DNA from: Bolinopsis microptera
Lineage: Eukaryota; Ctenophora; Tentaculata; Lobata; Bolinopsidae
Direction of reading: 5' to 3'
DNA length: 64,000 nucleotides
NCBI RefSeq assembly: GCF_026151205.1
Contig: NC_087072.1
Coordinates: 24,197,603-24,261,602, forward strand
Of the stretch, positions 47,876 through 60,057 are shown in pieces. The notes beneath the pieces were generated by a model. That model had not been told where the DNA came from and made no database searches. It worked only from the letters and a program-made list of their open reading frames with translations. The position numbers were made by a program, and so were the translations under genes. Position 1 is the stretch's first letter; every line of letters begins with the position of its first letter.

Positions 47876-48479
47876 CCTCTTATTGAGACCCTTTATAATA
47901 ATAATATAATAATCTGCAATATTGTGTTAACGTTAATTACTTCGCAACCAAGCTGCGAATGGCTGGTGATACACACTCCTTGGCTCGTAGGACTAACCCC
48001 CTGCAGCTAGTATACTAGTAAAGTGCCCTGGCACAGAGTAGCTTAGAATAACTGATCATACCTATTCAGTTATGGATTAGAACTGTAATTCTAGAACCTC
48101 AAATTAAGATCTAGATCTATAACTACCATGGGAAGATGACGAATCGAAACCAATTAAAAACTGCTTGATCAGATACGACAGTTACGCCCAATCGATATTG
48201 AAATCCCCCCAATTATAATAAAAGTAATCTTTATTCAATCAAAAATCGTACGATCGTAACGATAGACGCAAAGCTACGAAGAATGGTACAGATAGGACGG
48301 GATCGTTCATTATTTTTTCCCTAGCAAAAATTGAGTTATCGAGGATAATATGCGATGAAATACTACATAGTGAACTGTAATATATAAGTATTCGTCCCAA
48401 CTTCATTTTAAGATTTTGCGCATTTATTTAATTTGTAATTTTGATCCCGAATGTTAATTCCATAAATTGCAGGAGGGTC

Positions 48480-48780
48480 TGTGGCTTTATGCCAGAGCTT
48501 ACACGTAGCAACTTGGGTAGTGGGGCAAAAATCCGTTTTTCAGCCACATATCCGAAAATAAGCATTATAAGGTACCTATACATTGCTTCATAAGTTGTAT
48601 CTAAATATGGCTATTAGGCATATTTTGATGTATCGGAATAGTCTCTACGACGTTCTTGGGCTGAAATACGAAAATTCGAGTGACCGCGCAAAAATGCAAT
48701 AGTAGCCAAATGTTTTAAGCATCATTTATAGTATAGAGAGGTGATAACCGTCGATAAATCGCTTTTAACACAAAAATGAA
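48480..48780 (-). repeat. Interspersed repeat family 1, third copy
   Basis: The reverse complement matches 7355-7700: ATTTGGCTACTATTGCATTT, GGTCACTCGAATTTT, CGTCGTAGAGA, CTAATAGCCATATTTA, AATGCTTATTTTCGGA. Confidence 0.75.
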
Positions 48781-49084
48781 CGAGTTTCCACTTCGTCTCG
48801 GACAACGAGCTGAATACGATGCTGTAAAAATTATTTCAAAATATTCGATATTTAAAAAGTTATACATTATCGGACCTTATTTGGACGGACATTACTTGAA
48901 CGCTGGAGGCCCTAGCGTTCATCTTAATGTCCGTTCAAATAAAGTCCGTTCAATTAATGTCCGTCCAAGTTAAAGTCCGTTGAAATTTTTCCAAACATTT
49001 TTCCATTTCGAACTTTTTGTCCAGAATATGACAACTTTGAGAACTTTATTGTGCCGTAAGTTAACGACGGAAAGGTTCTCCTTG

Positions 49085-49460
49085 GTCTGCCGGAGGCACA
49101 GAAAACTTTACTAGTTTATGATGTTTTCAAGGGTCACTTGGCGGAAAAAAATTAACAAAATTATGGCACTCAACAACATAGTTCATGAGTTAGTCCCCGC
49201 CAAAATGACAAACGTGTTCCAGCCTCTAGATATTACGGTAAATCGTGTTGCCAAGGACATTGTCCGACGTTGTTATAGTTCATATTACTGAGGGGAGGTA
49301 ATGAAACAGTACTAGGAAAGCTCTACGTGATTTTAAGGTTAACCTAAAGTTGTCTAAGATAAAACCGCTTCACGCCGAATGGCTTGTAAAAGTTAACAAT
49401 GAAATGCAGGACCGGGGTAGTTTGATAAAAAAAGATTTCCACAAAGCTAGAAATCACTAG
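49085..49460 (+). pseudogene. Decayed DDE_1 (pogo/jerky-type) transposase, C-terminal half
   Basis: Three stretches in shifting frames: LPEAQKTLLVYDVFKGHLAE (second catalytic Asp in YDVF), then NIVHELVPAKMTNVFQPLD followed by ITVNRVAKD (third acidic residue in PLD), then SKIKPLHAEWLVKVNNEMQ to a TAG at 49458-49460. These are the conserved blocks VPxxMTxxFQPLDxxVN and KPLHAxWL of DDE_1 transposases. Frameshifts and stops make it inactive. The N-terminal DNA-binding part was not found. Confidence 0.8.
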
Positions 49461-49674
49461 TGCTTGTTTAAGCATGGACTATTTCATGCACGAAAACCCA
49501 TTTAATGAAGATGATATGTGATATTAGACACTGATCATGTACACATATTTTAACATTTTTACTGCTTAATGACTGCTTTTCTTACTTACTGTATGAAAAA
49601 TGGATTAAAAAATCATTTGCTGAAATTAAAAAAAGTCAAAAATTTGAAAAAATTCGGATTTTTTATGGTTTTGA

Positions 49675-52031
49675 ATGCCTTCGAGCGTTCATATGAGATG
49701 AGACTCAGTGTCGAAGATGATTCTGATTCTGCCCTTATTTCCAAAAAGTTTTGGACACACGTGAAATCAAAGTCTAAGTCGACTAGGATACCTGAAACGG
49801 TCCGATATGGTGATCGTTTTAGGAACACACCAGTTGAACAGGCTAGCTTATTCAATGAATACTTCTATCAACAATTTTCCTCAAGTAGCTCATATGACAT
49901 TGACATCGACATGAGCTCCAGTAACAATTTCATGGATTTGAGATTTCACGTGTTGGATGTTTTGTTAATTTTAAAAGGGGTTAAACCGGGTAAAGCCGCA
50001 GGTCCAGATGGTATCCATGGCACTGTGTTAAAAAATTGTGCGAGCACTCTTGCAAAGCCTCTAACCATGATTTTCAACACCTCTTTTGTGACTGGATGTG
50101 TGCCGGAGGAATGGAAGCTTGCTTCTGTTGTTCCGGTACACAAGAAGGGTGAAAAAGGATCTGTTGAAAATTACAGACCCATCTCACTGACATGCTTAGT
50201 TATGAAAGTTTTTGAACGTTGTATTTCGAAAGAGTTGCTCGCAGCTTGTGAAGGGTTAATCGACTGTAGACAACACGGTTTTGTGAATGGGAAGTCTTGC
50301 ACTACCCAGATGGTCCCATTCACAGACAACCTTGCACTGGCCCTGAACAATAAGTCAAGATCCGACATTGTTTATTTTGATTTTGCTAAGGCATTTGACA
50401 GTGTATCACATGACTTAATCCTTCGCAAGCTAAAAAATTTATATGGTATTGATGGTCTGATGCTTAGATTTTTAAAGTCGTATTTACAAGACAGACGACA
50501 GCAGGTTGTTGTAGGCGGAGCTGTCTCAAGCATGCTTCCCGTGCAATCAGGAGTGCCCCAGGGATCTATTCTGGGACCACTTCTGTTTGTTCTATTTATC
50601 AACGACATGTTCTTGTGTGTTTCGGAGGATACAAATGTAGCATTGTATGCAGATGACACCAAAATTTGGAGGGTCATCGAATGCTTTGAAGACCACTATA
50701 TTCTCCAAGGAGATATAGACAGGTTGTTTGCCTGGTCAATCGATAACAAAATGACTTTTCACCCTTCAAAGTGTAAGGTGTTATCTGTAACTCTGCAAAG
50801 AAATGTATTAGACAATCTTCCTTTTAATATTTATTGGTATAATCTTAATGAAGTCATAATTGATTATGTGGGGTGCACATTGTGATCAATTGATATCTAA
50901 AGCAAGCTCAAAGCTTGGGCTCTTAAAGAGAACCTGTCATTTTACCATGGATAAACGCCAAAAGAGGGCTTTCTACCTTACCATTGTAAGATCAATCTTT
51001 GAACATTGCTCAGTTATATGGTGTCCTCAGCGATCGACACACATGTCGAAGTTTGAGGCAATCCAGAAAAGAGCGATCAAATGGATCAATGGACAACAGT
51101 TTGATCATTATAGTGATATTGAATTCTATGAGAAGCAGAAGGAGCTTAAAATTCTACCCATTAGATCTAAGTTCATCCATAATTCAATTACGCTCTTCTA
51201 TAAAATAGTAAATGATTTGGTAAGTATATCTCTACCTGAATATATTACTGTTGTTGAAGCTGGAACAATGAGGTACACAAGGAGCACGGCATCAGTCATT
51301 GAAGGACTTGACACCAGCACATATACCTGCTCTATTGTACCAAACTGCGATAGTTTCAGAAACAGCTTCTTTTATAGAACAATGCTTCTGTGGAATGCAC
51401 TGCCAGCCTATGTTAGACAGACTGAGAAAATTTCTATTTTCAAAACAAAGCTAACTGAATTTCTCTGGTCTTCTGACGTATGCTGGCTTGATTAGATGGC
51501 CCATCATGGAATATTATTATATAAATATTTTACTTTATGAATGTCATACTCTCTATAATTTGCCCCTCGCACCTGCAGTAGAACGCGCCGTTTTTTCTTT
51601 TATGAAACAACCCGAAACAAGCGCGTCACGCAGTACGTGAGTGGCCAGATTGTAGATTGTTTTATTATAATATTATTTAATTATGTTATTTTGTTGTTAT
51701 GTCGTGTAAGTTTGTGGAGTAGTAGCAAGAAGGTATCGTATACATTTAAATTTGTTCTCTTGATTATTTATTAATGATTTTATGTAGGGTCGGCACCAAT
51801 GTTATTATGGTCTTACCACCGTGTTTTGGTTCAGCCGAAATAAATTTTACCTTGATGTTTTTACAATTTGTTTCTTACTCCAGCTGAGTCTGGTAGTGTT
51901 GAGTATCATGAATATTTCTCTAGCTCTCTTTTTCCATGTTTTTGCTTCACAGGAGATATTGTGGTCTTTTTATTGAATATAACTGTAATACATTGATGTA
52001 AAGTTTATTTGAATTTTGAAATAAAAAATAT
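49675..52031 (+). mobile_element. 5'-truncated LINE of the same group as 18688-22743
   Basis: Homology to the LINE at 18.7-22.7 kb begins near 49680 (NAFERSYEM...SKKFWTHVKSKSKSTRIPE). The element ends near 52031 after TTTTGAAATAAAAAAT, similar to the other copy's tail. The endonuclease part is missing. It is nested in the pogo-like transposon, just after the transposase relic. Confidence 0.8.
49680..51495 (+). pseudogene. LINE reverse transcriptase, truncated and frameshifted
   Basis: The first frame runs to TGA at 50883-50885 with RT motifs KAAGPDGIHGTVLK, NYRPISLTCLVMKVFER, YFDFAKAFDSV, GVPQGSILGPLLF and catalytic YADDTKIW. The second frame, from about 50875 to TAG 51493-51495, continues with KASSKLGLLKRTCHF, VRSIFEHC, IQKRAIKWI and the tail LWNALPAYVRQTE. 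At the junction about 15 residues present in the sister LINE (after IDY) are missing, so a small deletion caused the frameshift. Otherwise the domain is well preserved. Confidence 0.85.
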
Positions 52032-52092
52032 TAATGTCCGTGCACAATTATGTCCGTTCATGTAATGTCCGTCCAAATAAGGTCCGATAAGG

Positions 52093-53497
52093 TAGACATT
52101 TTGAGCGAGAAATTATCCATTTTTCGTCAATATTAAACACTTGCATTTGCAATGCACAGGAAAAATGTAATGTCCATTAATGGACTTACTGCCTTTTTAG
52201 AGAGGAATCGGTTGAAATTGATCCTGATAAAAGGCAGTAAGTCCGCAATTCCCTCAGTAAAGAATGTAAGACGTAAGTCCAATGCGGATGGGAAAATAGT
52301 ATAGTTTAGTTATTTTGGAGAAAAATTGTTATTATATGGTTAATTTATGCTTTTTAGCATGTTTAGGACATATGACAATAATTTATTTACGCATTAATGT
52401 CAAAATTAACCCCGTTTATGCGAGTAAAATTACCTAAAAACGACGAACACGTTTTTCCCATTTTCTCAAAATGACATCGATGTGACTTACAGCCTTTTCT
52501 CAAGGAATGGCAGCGTATGTGTGAGTGTCAGTATTGAAGGTACATAATAAAACAATTTAATAAAGATATTAAAAATCGAAATATTTGCAGTTCAAACTCC
52601 GTTATAGATCATGAGCTCTAGTCTCTGTCAAATCTAAATTTTAAGTAGAAAAGTTATACGTCCGTAACACTATCACAAACAAAATTGTATCTACAAATTA
52701 AACCATCGTTTTGATAATCACTCCTGAATAATGGTATATTTCGAGTCTGCATATTATACAATATACATGCCGACAATTCTGATTCTGGAGGAGTCATTTT
52801 AGGGCCTACCAAATAATTTCCACCGCTATTTTTACGAGCTGAACATCCTGCACCCTTTGAACATCCTCATTCTTCAATTTGCTTAAATCTCAAAAATGGC
52901 GAGCTGGAGGTCAGATTCACAAGTTTTAATTCGACAATTCAGTGCTACTTCAGCTAGTACAGCATGATATAGTATAGTGAGTTATGTCCAATTCAATGTT
53001 GGTACTGGTAGATTCGAGCAATAATTTAGATGCTTTTCAAACGAAAAGAACATACATTCATTTCTACATATTGAGCAAGCAGACTACGATATTCAATAGA
53101 AAATATGGACGCACTTGGAAGGTGCTTTAAAAAGGGGGGGGGGGGGGGGGGGGGGGGGGGGAGGGAGATTGTCTCAATATCTCGGCTATTGTATGTTTGT
53201 AAAACGTGTTGACTTAAAAATAGAATTGATCGGCAAGTTTTTTTTACGAATCGCTAACCTTGTTTTTAATTAATTCACAAACATGACCTAAATTAGCGTC
53301 TGTGCTCTCTTACGGTTTGTCACAGGCGTGAAATCTCAACTCGTCAGCATACGAAATCGATCTCCTGTACTTCATCGAAGTAAGTGTTTAATATAAGAAT
53401 TGTTATCAGAACACTGCAGAGCTGCGTGACAACAAGCATTGCATGCTACTCCATCGTCAGTGTAATATGTGTAGTTGCTTCTTTTCTATTTTCTGAT
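52093..53497. other. No gene recognised; inverted repeat, 28-G run, 5' flank
   Basis: GGACTTACTGCCTTTT (52172) and AAAAGGCAGTAAGTCC (about 52231) form an 80-bp hairpin; CTTACAGCCTTTTCTC near 52490 is related. A run of 28 G lies at 53134-53161. A donor-like CATCGAA|GTAAGT at 53373-53384 may end a 5' untranslated exon of the LRR gene. Confidence 0.5.
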
Positions 53498-56400
53498 ATG
53501 GGTAGTGCGGCCGTTAAAATGGGCGTCGTTGCGGGGCCTCCTATAGAGTCTCCCGATGTGATGTACGATTTAAAGGAGAGGGTCCACAGAACCCCTTACG
53601 TAAGGGGCAGTGCAGTTCCCAGTCCCACCAGACTTCACCTTAACCAGGAGCAGGATCTCATGGTCCTCACTAATGGGACAGTCCTCAGAATTCAGGTAAG
53701 TCTGTTGGAATTGAACGTATATTTATGGGCTGCCAGACGAGAAATCCCCCTGAGATTTAACTACCTAAACAATTAACAAGCAGACCAACCAGTGGATGAT
53801 TGATCTGACACATCAACTAGAATTCCAGACAACAAGGCCCCTCGGTTATCATATGACAGTGTACTCTATATAACTGTTTGGGTGATTTGATATTCGCTTT
53901 CATTTGATTTGACGCTGATAATGATTTTAAAACGAGGATACCTCTTATCTTTTACTTTTTAGACTTGTGGTTGTGGCTATACTAGATCTGTGGTGAAACA
54001 TCATGGGTGTGTTGATTTGTAGAGGATTTGATAACCAACCCATGAGAGAAGTGGTAACATGAGTATTAGTACTTACAAATTTCACACTTCCATTTGAATA
54101 CAGGCGAAACTTAAAGACGGCTCCAGAGGTATTAATCTGTACAAGAGGAACTTGAAGTCTGTGCCGAGAGAATTATTTTATCATCCTCTTGCCGAAGAAG
54201 TTACATGGTTAAACTTAGCGAGTAACAGTCTGGTGTACAACAAAAACGGTATCTTCAAGGACATTGATAAGGTAAACTCTATCTTGTTTTGCATAATTGT
54301 ACACTTCTTTTAATCTACATGGACACTGTTTAAATTTTCAAAACATGAATATCGAATATGTCAATAATTATTTGTGCAGGGTTCTGAAACTTATAAAAAT
54401 TAACTGCAGGTCGAGGAAAATTATTACAAAGGCGGTAGTGACATTGAGGAAGAAAAGGAAGATGAAGAATCGTCAAGAAGTAAAGCAAGCTCTGGACGAT
54501 CATCAAGTGCATCGCGGAAATCTTCAGCTAAAGAAGAGGAGAATGGATCACCATCACCATTACCATCACCAGTACTTGCTGACAACGCTTCTACCAAAGA
54601 AGCTGATGTTACTTCTGTTCATTCAGAAGCAATTGGAGATGTAGGAGCTGCTGCTGAAGCTATAGTGGAAGGAGAAGGGTCACCCGGAGAGAAAATTGTC
54701 CCGGAAAGTACTGCCCCTGAAGAAACGAACGCGTCATCTTTACCAAAGATTTCTAGTCCTGAGAAACCAATTCAACAAACAGAAGAGGCAAATGTAGAAA
54801 AACAGACCTCTGAGGTAATACTTGCTGCTGAAGGAGGAAACATTTTTGCATCAGAAGTTAAATCGGAGAATGTTGAACTTCCTGAAGCAGCTCCTGAATT
54901 CCAGGCCGAAGAACCTTCAGAAACTAAGCCAGCAGTGGAACCCTCACAAGATGAGACTAAGGCAGAAGCTAAAGAAGTAACTCCAGTTGAGGTTATAGAA
55001 CCAGAGCCAGTCCAAGGAGAGGTTCCAGAAGCTGCACCGGCTGAAAACGTCACCGAAACAGGTTTAGATGAAGGTATCAAGCAGAATTTATCAATAAAAC
55101 CGGACGATTTGGTGTGTGAAGATGTGTTGTCGGAAGTTTCCTCAGTTGTTGATATGGGGCAAGATTTCGATTTAGGTAGTGTGAGTTTTTAACTAAAAAT
55201 CTAATACTGATAGCGCTTTTCTAACTTTGATGTTGATAAAACATATAATCCTCAATCAAATAAAATTCCATGTTTTATATACTTCAAAATCACACAGAAG
55301 ATTCTACAGATAAAGATGCGGTTAAAAAACATGCTGATGAAAAGGAACCAGATGTTCAACCAGTTAGGGAAGATGATACTAATATAGAAGATTTCGATGG
55401 AGTAGTACATAGTCGTGCACCTAAAAGTGTTGCGGGTAGGAGGCACGATCTAAAATAATCTTTATATTCTCCTAATTCCTTTTTGATATCAGCTTGAACG
55501 ATTAATGAGCTCGTATGCTTGACCCTTCAGCAAATACGATTTTAATTAACATACTCACAGAAAGTGTTGACATAAGTGATTTCGAAGTCGAAGATATAGA
55601 TGAGGAGGCGATAGAAGACGCTGAAAAGAAGACCACGTCTCCAGACAAGGTCAGTACTTTTATTTCATGGATTTTGATCCTGTAAAATTAGAAATTGTCG
55701 AAAATTTCAGTGATGAATCTAAAGTTACTCTAATCTTTCGCTCTTCAGAGAAATTTTAACATTACGCAAAACTTGAGCGCCTAACACAGAAAACCAACAG
55801 GAAAAGAATGAAAAAGAAAAAGACGAGGTAAAGAATGGGTCCAAAAAGAGTGGCAGTAGCAGCAGTGACAGTGAAGAAGAGGAAGAGGAAGAAGAGAAAG
55901 AAGAAGAAAGGGAGCTTATGAGTGATGAAGAGGGTGACCTTCATGACGAAGAGGGGAATGTTATCCCCCGTCAAGCAAACACTCTGCCCAACAGGTTTGT
56001 TTCTAGGAAATATCTTGTTTCTAGAAAAGGGAGTTTTCCAAAACTTCGACAAGATTCCTACATGCGAATATTTTTAGTATGATCATTGATTTTGAATCAC
56101 TTCTATCCTATTCTTGAAATATAATGGAAAGTGATTTGTAAAGCCATTTGGTATCTCCCTCCAGGTTTCACAAAATGCCGAACCTAGTAGAGCTTCACCT
56201 GGGCTACTACGGTAAAGGAAACCCTCTTAAAACCCTCCCCAATTCTGTATACAGTTTACAACACCTGAGGAAGCTCGATGCTAGTTCTTGTAGACTGACC
56301 GAACTTCCGTCAGAAATTAATCGGCTCACTTCCATTGAGGAACTCTGGCTGTCTGGCAATTTTCTCACTTCTCTGCCCAAATCAATCGGTGAGTTTCTAA

Positions 56401-57808
56401 ACAGTTCATTGATTTTAACAGTTTTAGGGCTTTTAAACAGTTCATTCATATAACCAGTTTTAAGGCATTTTAAGAAATAAATGACGCGTTTAAATATCCA
56501 TTTGTCTGCGGTTCAACCAGATAATGACACAACTTCTCTGCTGCAATTTCCATACGTGACACACCTCTGTCTAGCCAACATGTACAATTTTAGGAGACCT
56601 AAAGAAATTAAAATCACTATGGATAAACTACAACCAGTTGAATGGGATACCGGCAACATTGGAGTTTTGTGAATCACTCGAAGGTATCTACGCTCATGGG
56701 AATCAGATTGAGTTTTTGTCTACTGCTTTGTGCAGGATTCCTAAACTGAAACATTTAGGCGCAGGGAGAAACAGGTTCGTCTTAAACAGTTAAACGTTTG
56801 TGATGTCACAAAAAACGGATAAAGTAGCTTTAATCAAATAAAGTCATTCAACGGATATTCCAGCTGTCGCTCAATAAACATCGAAAAAAGTTCATATACT
56901 TTTAATGAAAGACTCTGACTACCTGCCAGGATCAAATTTTTGCCGAAGAACATTGGTGAGTTGGTGAACCTTGAAGAAGCATGGTTAAATGACAATCACA
57001 TCAGAGAACTACCTGATTCAATGTTTGAGCTTCAAAATCTAAAGACGCTTTGGATGAGCAGTAAGAGATTTTTAATGATAATTTGGATCGAAAATTTCAC
57101 TTCTAAGCAACTTTTTTGATCGTTTTCTTGAGATAAATCTACATGAAATGATTTACTTAACGTTTCTACATAACTTTTAAAGTTTTTTATGCCCCTTGGT
57201 GCACAAAAATCATCATAGCTTGTTTTATTTAACCAAACAAATTGCAAAGTGGCATGATACTCTAGAATAATAAAATACTGAAGTTCTCATGATCATTCAG
57301 CCAAATTGCCATCGAACTTGACAAGTTACTCACAATAATGACTCGTAGGTAATCAGCTGACTTCGCTAGACAAAAAAGTGGGTAAACTCACAGAACTATC
57401 GGAGCTGTCTCTTAGCAAGAACCGACTTACTACACTTCCCTCATCTCTCGCTAATTGCACACGGCTCAGGTCAGTTTTCAAGACACAGTCAATGTTACAA
57501 ATTTAGAGTTACTCTAATCCGCAAATTATCTCTGACTCTATCCCAGTCAGTTCGCTTTATAGCTTTATTCACTGTCCATGGAGCGCATTTTCTGTTCGCT
57601 TATTTTCAAGTCAGAAGTCTTGTAGGTCAGTATTTTGATAACTACTTATATTTACAGGGTGCTACAACTGGATGACAACAAGCTAGTAGCTCTTCCGAAG
57701 AGTCTCAACAACTTGGGATATCTTGAGGAGTTATGGCTGAACGGAAATGCTGTTAAGGAGATACCCGAGGGACTTTACATGATCAGCAATATGAGAAAAC
57801 CTGTTTAA
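53498..57808 (+). CDS. Leucine-rich-repeat protein with long acidic insert
   Basis: Eleven exons, all phases consistent: 53498-53695, 54104-54271, 54410-55175, 55298-55435, 55561-55649, 55801-55994, 56165-56388, 56594-56774, 56930-57060, 57349-57469, 57658-57808. Total 2361 nt, 786 aa. An LRR-like start (aa ~67-122; LKSVPRELFYHP, VTWLNLASNSL) is followed by about 390 residues rich in Glu/Ser/Ala/Pro (exons 3-6), ending in a near-pure acidic tract with SSSSDSEEEEEEEE. At least eight typical LRRs then run from about aa 520 to the end (LHLGYYGKGNPLKTLP, LWLSGNFLTSLPKSIG, LWLNDNHIRELPDSM, LSLSKNRLTTLPSSL, LWLNGNAVKEIPEGL). The repeats are of the intracellular SHOC2/Erbin-like LxxLPxxI type. No signal peptide or kinase was seen; a scaffold role is likely, the partner unknown. 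ATG 53519 is an alternative start. Confidence 0.88.
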
Positions 57809-58006
57809 AAGTTTAGGGAAAATAATTGAGATTATATTATTGTGCCTTATTTTTTCATCAGATCTGATTCCACTTTGTTATAAAAACTTTTGAGGTTTAG
57901 TTTTTTTATACTGCTGTTAAGAATTATTCGATATTTTCACCAGCTTATTGTGTTATAGATTTGTCAAAACACCAATGCTACGAAGCAAACCTGTTACCCT
58001 GTCTCC
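57809..58006. other. 3' flank of the LRR gene
   Basis: The spacer between the TAA at 57806-57808 and the long palindrome is AT-rich. No further exon was seen. Confidence 0.4.
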
Positions 58007-58407
58007 AGTTCGTTTAAATCGTGATCTCAATGCTATATCGCTACATACAATCTACCTGTCATGTGACCTTTGTTCAGATCGGTTGAGCTTTAACAGGGCC
58101 ATCACAGAGAGGAGATCTCTTTGTCATTCTTCCAGCACCATACCTTAAAAGTTAAAATCAACTTGTGTTTTACGTTCCTGGCAAAAGTAAATCTTCGCTT
58201 AGAATATTAATATCCCTCTCGGACGATGTTTTAAATAAATAGCTCTTTAAGTAATATTATAACTTGAAGAGCTATTTATTCAAATCATATTCGCTCGCGG
58301 GAAATATTAATATTTTAAGCAAATATTTACTTGTGCCAGGAAAGTAAAACACAAGTTGATTTTAAGATTTGATATCAACAGCATTGAGATCACGATTTAA
58401 ACGAACT
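58007..58407. repeat. 400-bp imperfect palindrome
   Basis: The outer arms 58007-58034 and 58380-58407 are exact 28-bp reverse complements (AGTTCGTTTAAATCGTGATC...). The inner arms, about 58152-58250 and 58266-58365, pair at roughly 85% over about 98 bp (AAAATCAACTTGTGTTTTAC, AAATAAATAGCTCTT). The left half has an extra ~100 nt between its arms. It is a fold-back element, with no coding capacity. Confidence 0.85.
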
Positions 58408-58409
58408 AT

Positions 58410-58832
58410 TTAAAGGAGCTTAAAGGCCACGCCCATCTCAAAATAGCTGAAATCCATGTAAAATAAAGATTGAAAATCTTTACCCCTGTAGGAGATTTAT
58501 GTTCCGGGGTATTTGGAACATGTTTTAGTGTAAAAATGGGTAGTACCTGTCCCAAACCATCATAAAAATCAAGTTTCGACCTCCCAACCCAATCAGGCCA
58601 CTCCCAGGGGCCACGCCCATCCCAAAATAGCTGAAAACCAGGTAAAATCAAGATTGAAAATCTTTACCATGTAGGGGATTTATGTTCCGGGGTATTTGGA
58701 ACATGTTTATTGTTTAGGTGGTTAAATAGTTAGTACTTGACCCAAACCATCAGAAAAATCAAGTTTCGACCTCCCAACCCACTCAGGCTACTCCCAGGGG
58801 CCACACCCATTCCAAAATAGCTGAAATCCATT
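58410..58832. repeat. ~187-bp tandem repeat, left array
   Basis: CCACGCCCATCTCAAAATAG-type units start at 58427, 58611 and 58801 (steps 184 and 190 bp). Each contains ATTTATGTTCCGGGGTATTT and AAATCAAGTTTCGACCTCCC. The same unit lies in inverted orientation at 60058-60412. Confidence 0.9.
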
Positions 58833-60057
58833 TTTATCTATTTAATGCATTCAAAATTGTATTTTGTATTCCTCCTTTGTCTCCATTTCATCAAGCCTGC
58901 GCTCGTACAGAGTAGCAGAATTAGAATTGATGGAAGGCACCCACGTGAATTGAACGTGTCCATTATTGGAGGAAACCGATCATGTGCTTAACAATGTATC
59001 ATCGAGAAAGATCTACAGTGACCTTTTTCCCTACCTACGGTGTCGAACTGCATTTTCTGGCCACACTAAAAATCAGTATATTTTGAATCCGTGCAAGGAA
59101 TAAAAGTCATTTTGTTTAAGATGATTGGTTCCCTTGAGTGAATGTAACTGCGACCAATCAAAGCAAACCACGATGCAATAAGAGTATAGTATAGTTTGTT
59201 GCTGCAGAGCAGAAGTGGGTTTTAAGTAGTTGGCACATTTAATGGTTATTTCTGCCCTTGCAGCAACAACAGTTTTGACGTTTTCTGACAAATTTGTTAG
59301 AATTTTTAAAATTCTGACTTCTTTAACCCAGATTTTTTGGGTCAAGAATTATTCCTGAAGCCCTGATAACCATTACAACCAATCGCCGACCGCAGAATCC
59401 CCCTTTTTAAACCAATTAAAATGTTAAAATTTGTCATAAATGTGTCTTAAAAACCTCGAATTTGAGTGGTTTTTAAGCACTTTTTTTTTCAAAAAAACAG
59501 CAGAGTTGAGTCTTGATTTTAGTCCCATCGTCATTTCCTATTTTTATTTTATTTGTGAACGACTCTTGTGAATCCGACATGATTGTAGATGTTTACAACC
59601 GCGCCGCAGGTGTCGCTTTAAATCTATAAACAAGAGTCACGTGGAGACCCACCCACATGAACCACGTGACCCACCCACGTGACCACGTGACCCACCCACA
59701 TGACCACGTGACCACGTGACCCACTAACGGAAAATAGTTGGTAACAAATCGTTAGCACCAATGAAAAGTGTCACTGACACTAATCTCAGTTACAGTTTTC
59801 AGATCTAGCTATAATTAAAGTCGCTTACTAGACGGTACGTAATGCATTGTGGTTTAATTTTGCACCTTAGCTTTGAAAGGACCCGTGGTTGTTCTAGGCT
59901 ACGATTACACATAAATTCACAGATTATTTAACGTAATTAAACCTGATTCTATCAGCATTACTGAATTAGTTTCTGTAGTAAATTAATTAGAATTCAGATG
60001 AAAAGTAACATTAACAAGACTTGCGCTCTGGTTTACCAAAACAGGTGCTTCAACTAA
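58833..60057. other. Spacer between inverted arrays; E-box cluster
   Basis: No gene recognised; the minus-strand frame at 59073-59345 has no domain. At 59638-59720 there are six CACGTG E-boxes and two CACATG variants within a GACCCACC-rich stretch, an imperfect tandem of about 10-17 bp units. Confidence 0.5.

Larger units (their letters stand above)
45047..48243 (+). mobile_element. LINE unit 2 with RT, C-terminal domain and structured 3' region
   Basis: It follows unit 1 directly (…CAATCAAAA then CTACATAGG…). Contents in order: a 5' part shared with unit 1, an RT frame (45138-46571), a separate C-terminal domain (46662-47117), a 3' region with four hairpin repeats (47218-47745), two stem-loops (47795-47875), (TAATAA)n, and the end TTTATTCAATCAAAA. 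The endonuclease region is absent. Confidence 0.85.
48865..52092. mobile_element. Pogo-like DNA transposon carrying a LINE
   Basis: The ends are CATTATCGGACC (48865) and GGTCCGATAAGG (to 52092), flanked by TA at 48863-48864 and 52093-52094. The TIRs extend about 37 bp (GGACCTTATTTGGACGGACA). The subterminal hairpin GAACGCT...AGCGTTC lies near 48900. TA duplications and the DDE relic inside fit the pogo branch of Tc1/mariner. A LINE occupies about 49.67-52.03 kb. The MITE at 24311-24479 shares ends and internal words. Confidence 0.88.

Noticed and set aside
44460-48243. Splicing as the origin of the mini-LINE (unit 1)
   Set aside because: The deletion boundaries lack GT-AG ends relative to unit 2, so an internal deletion or template switch is more likely.
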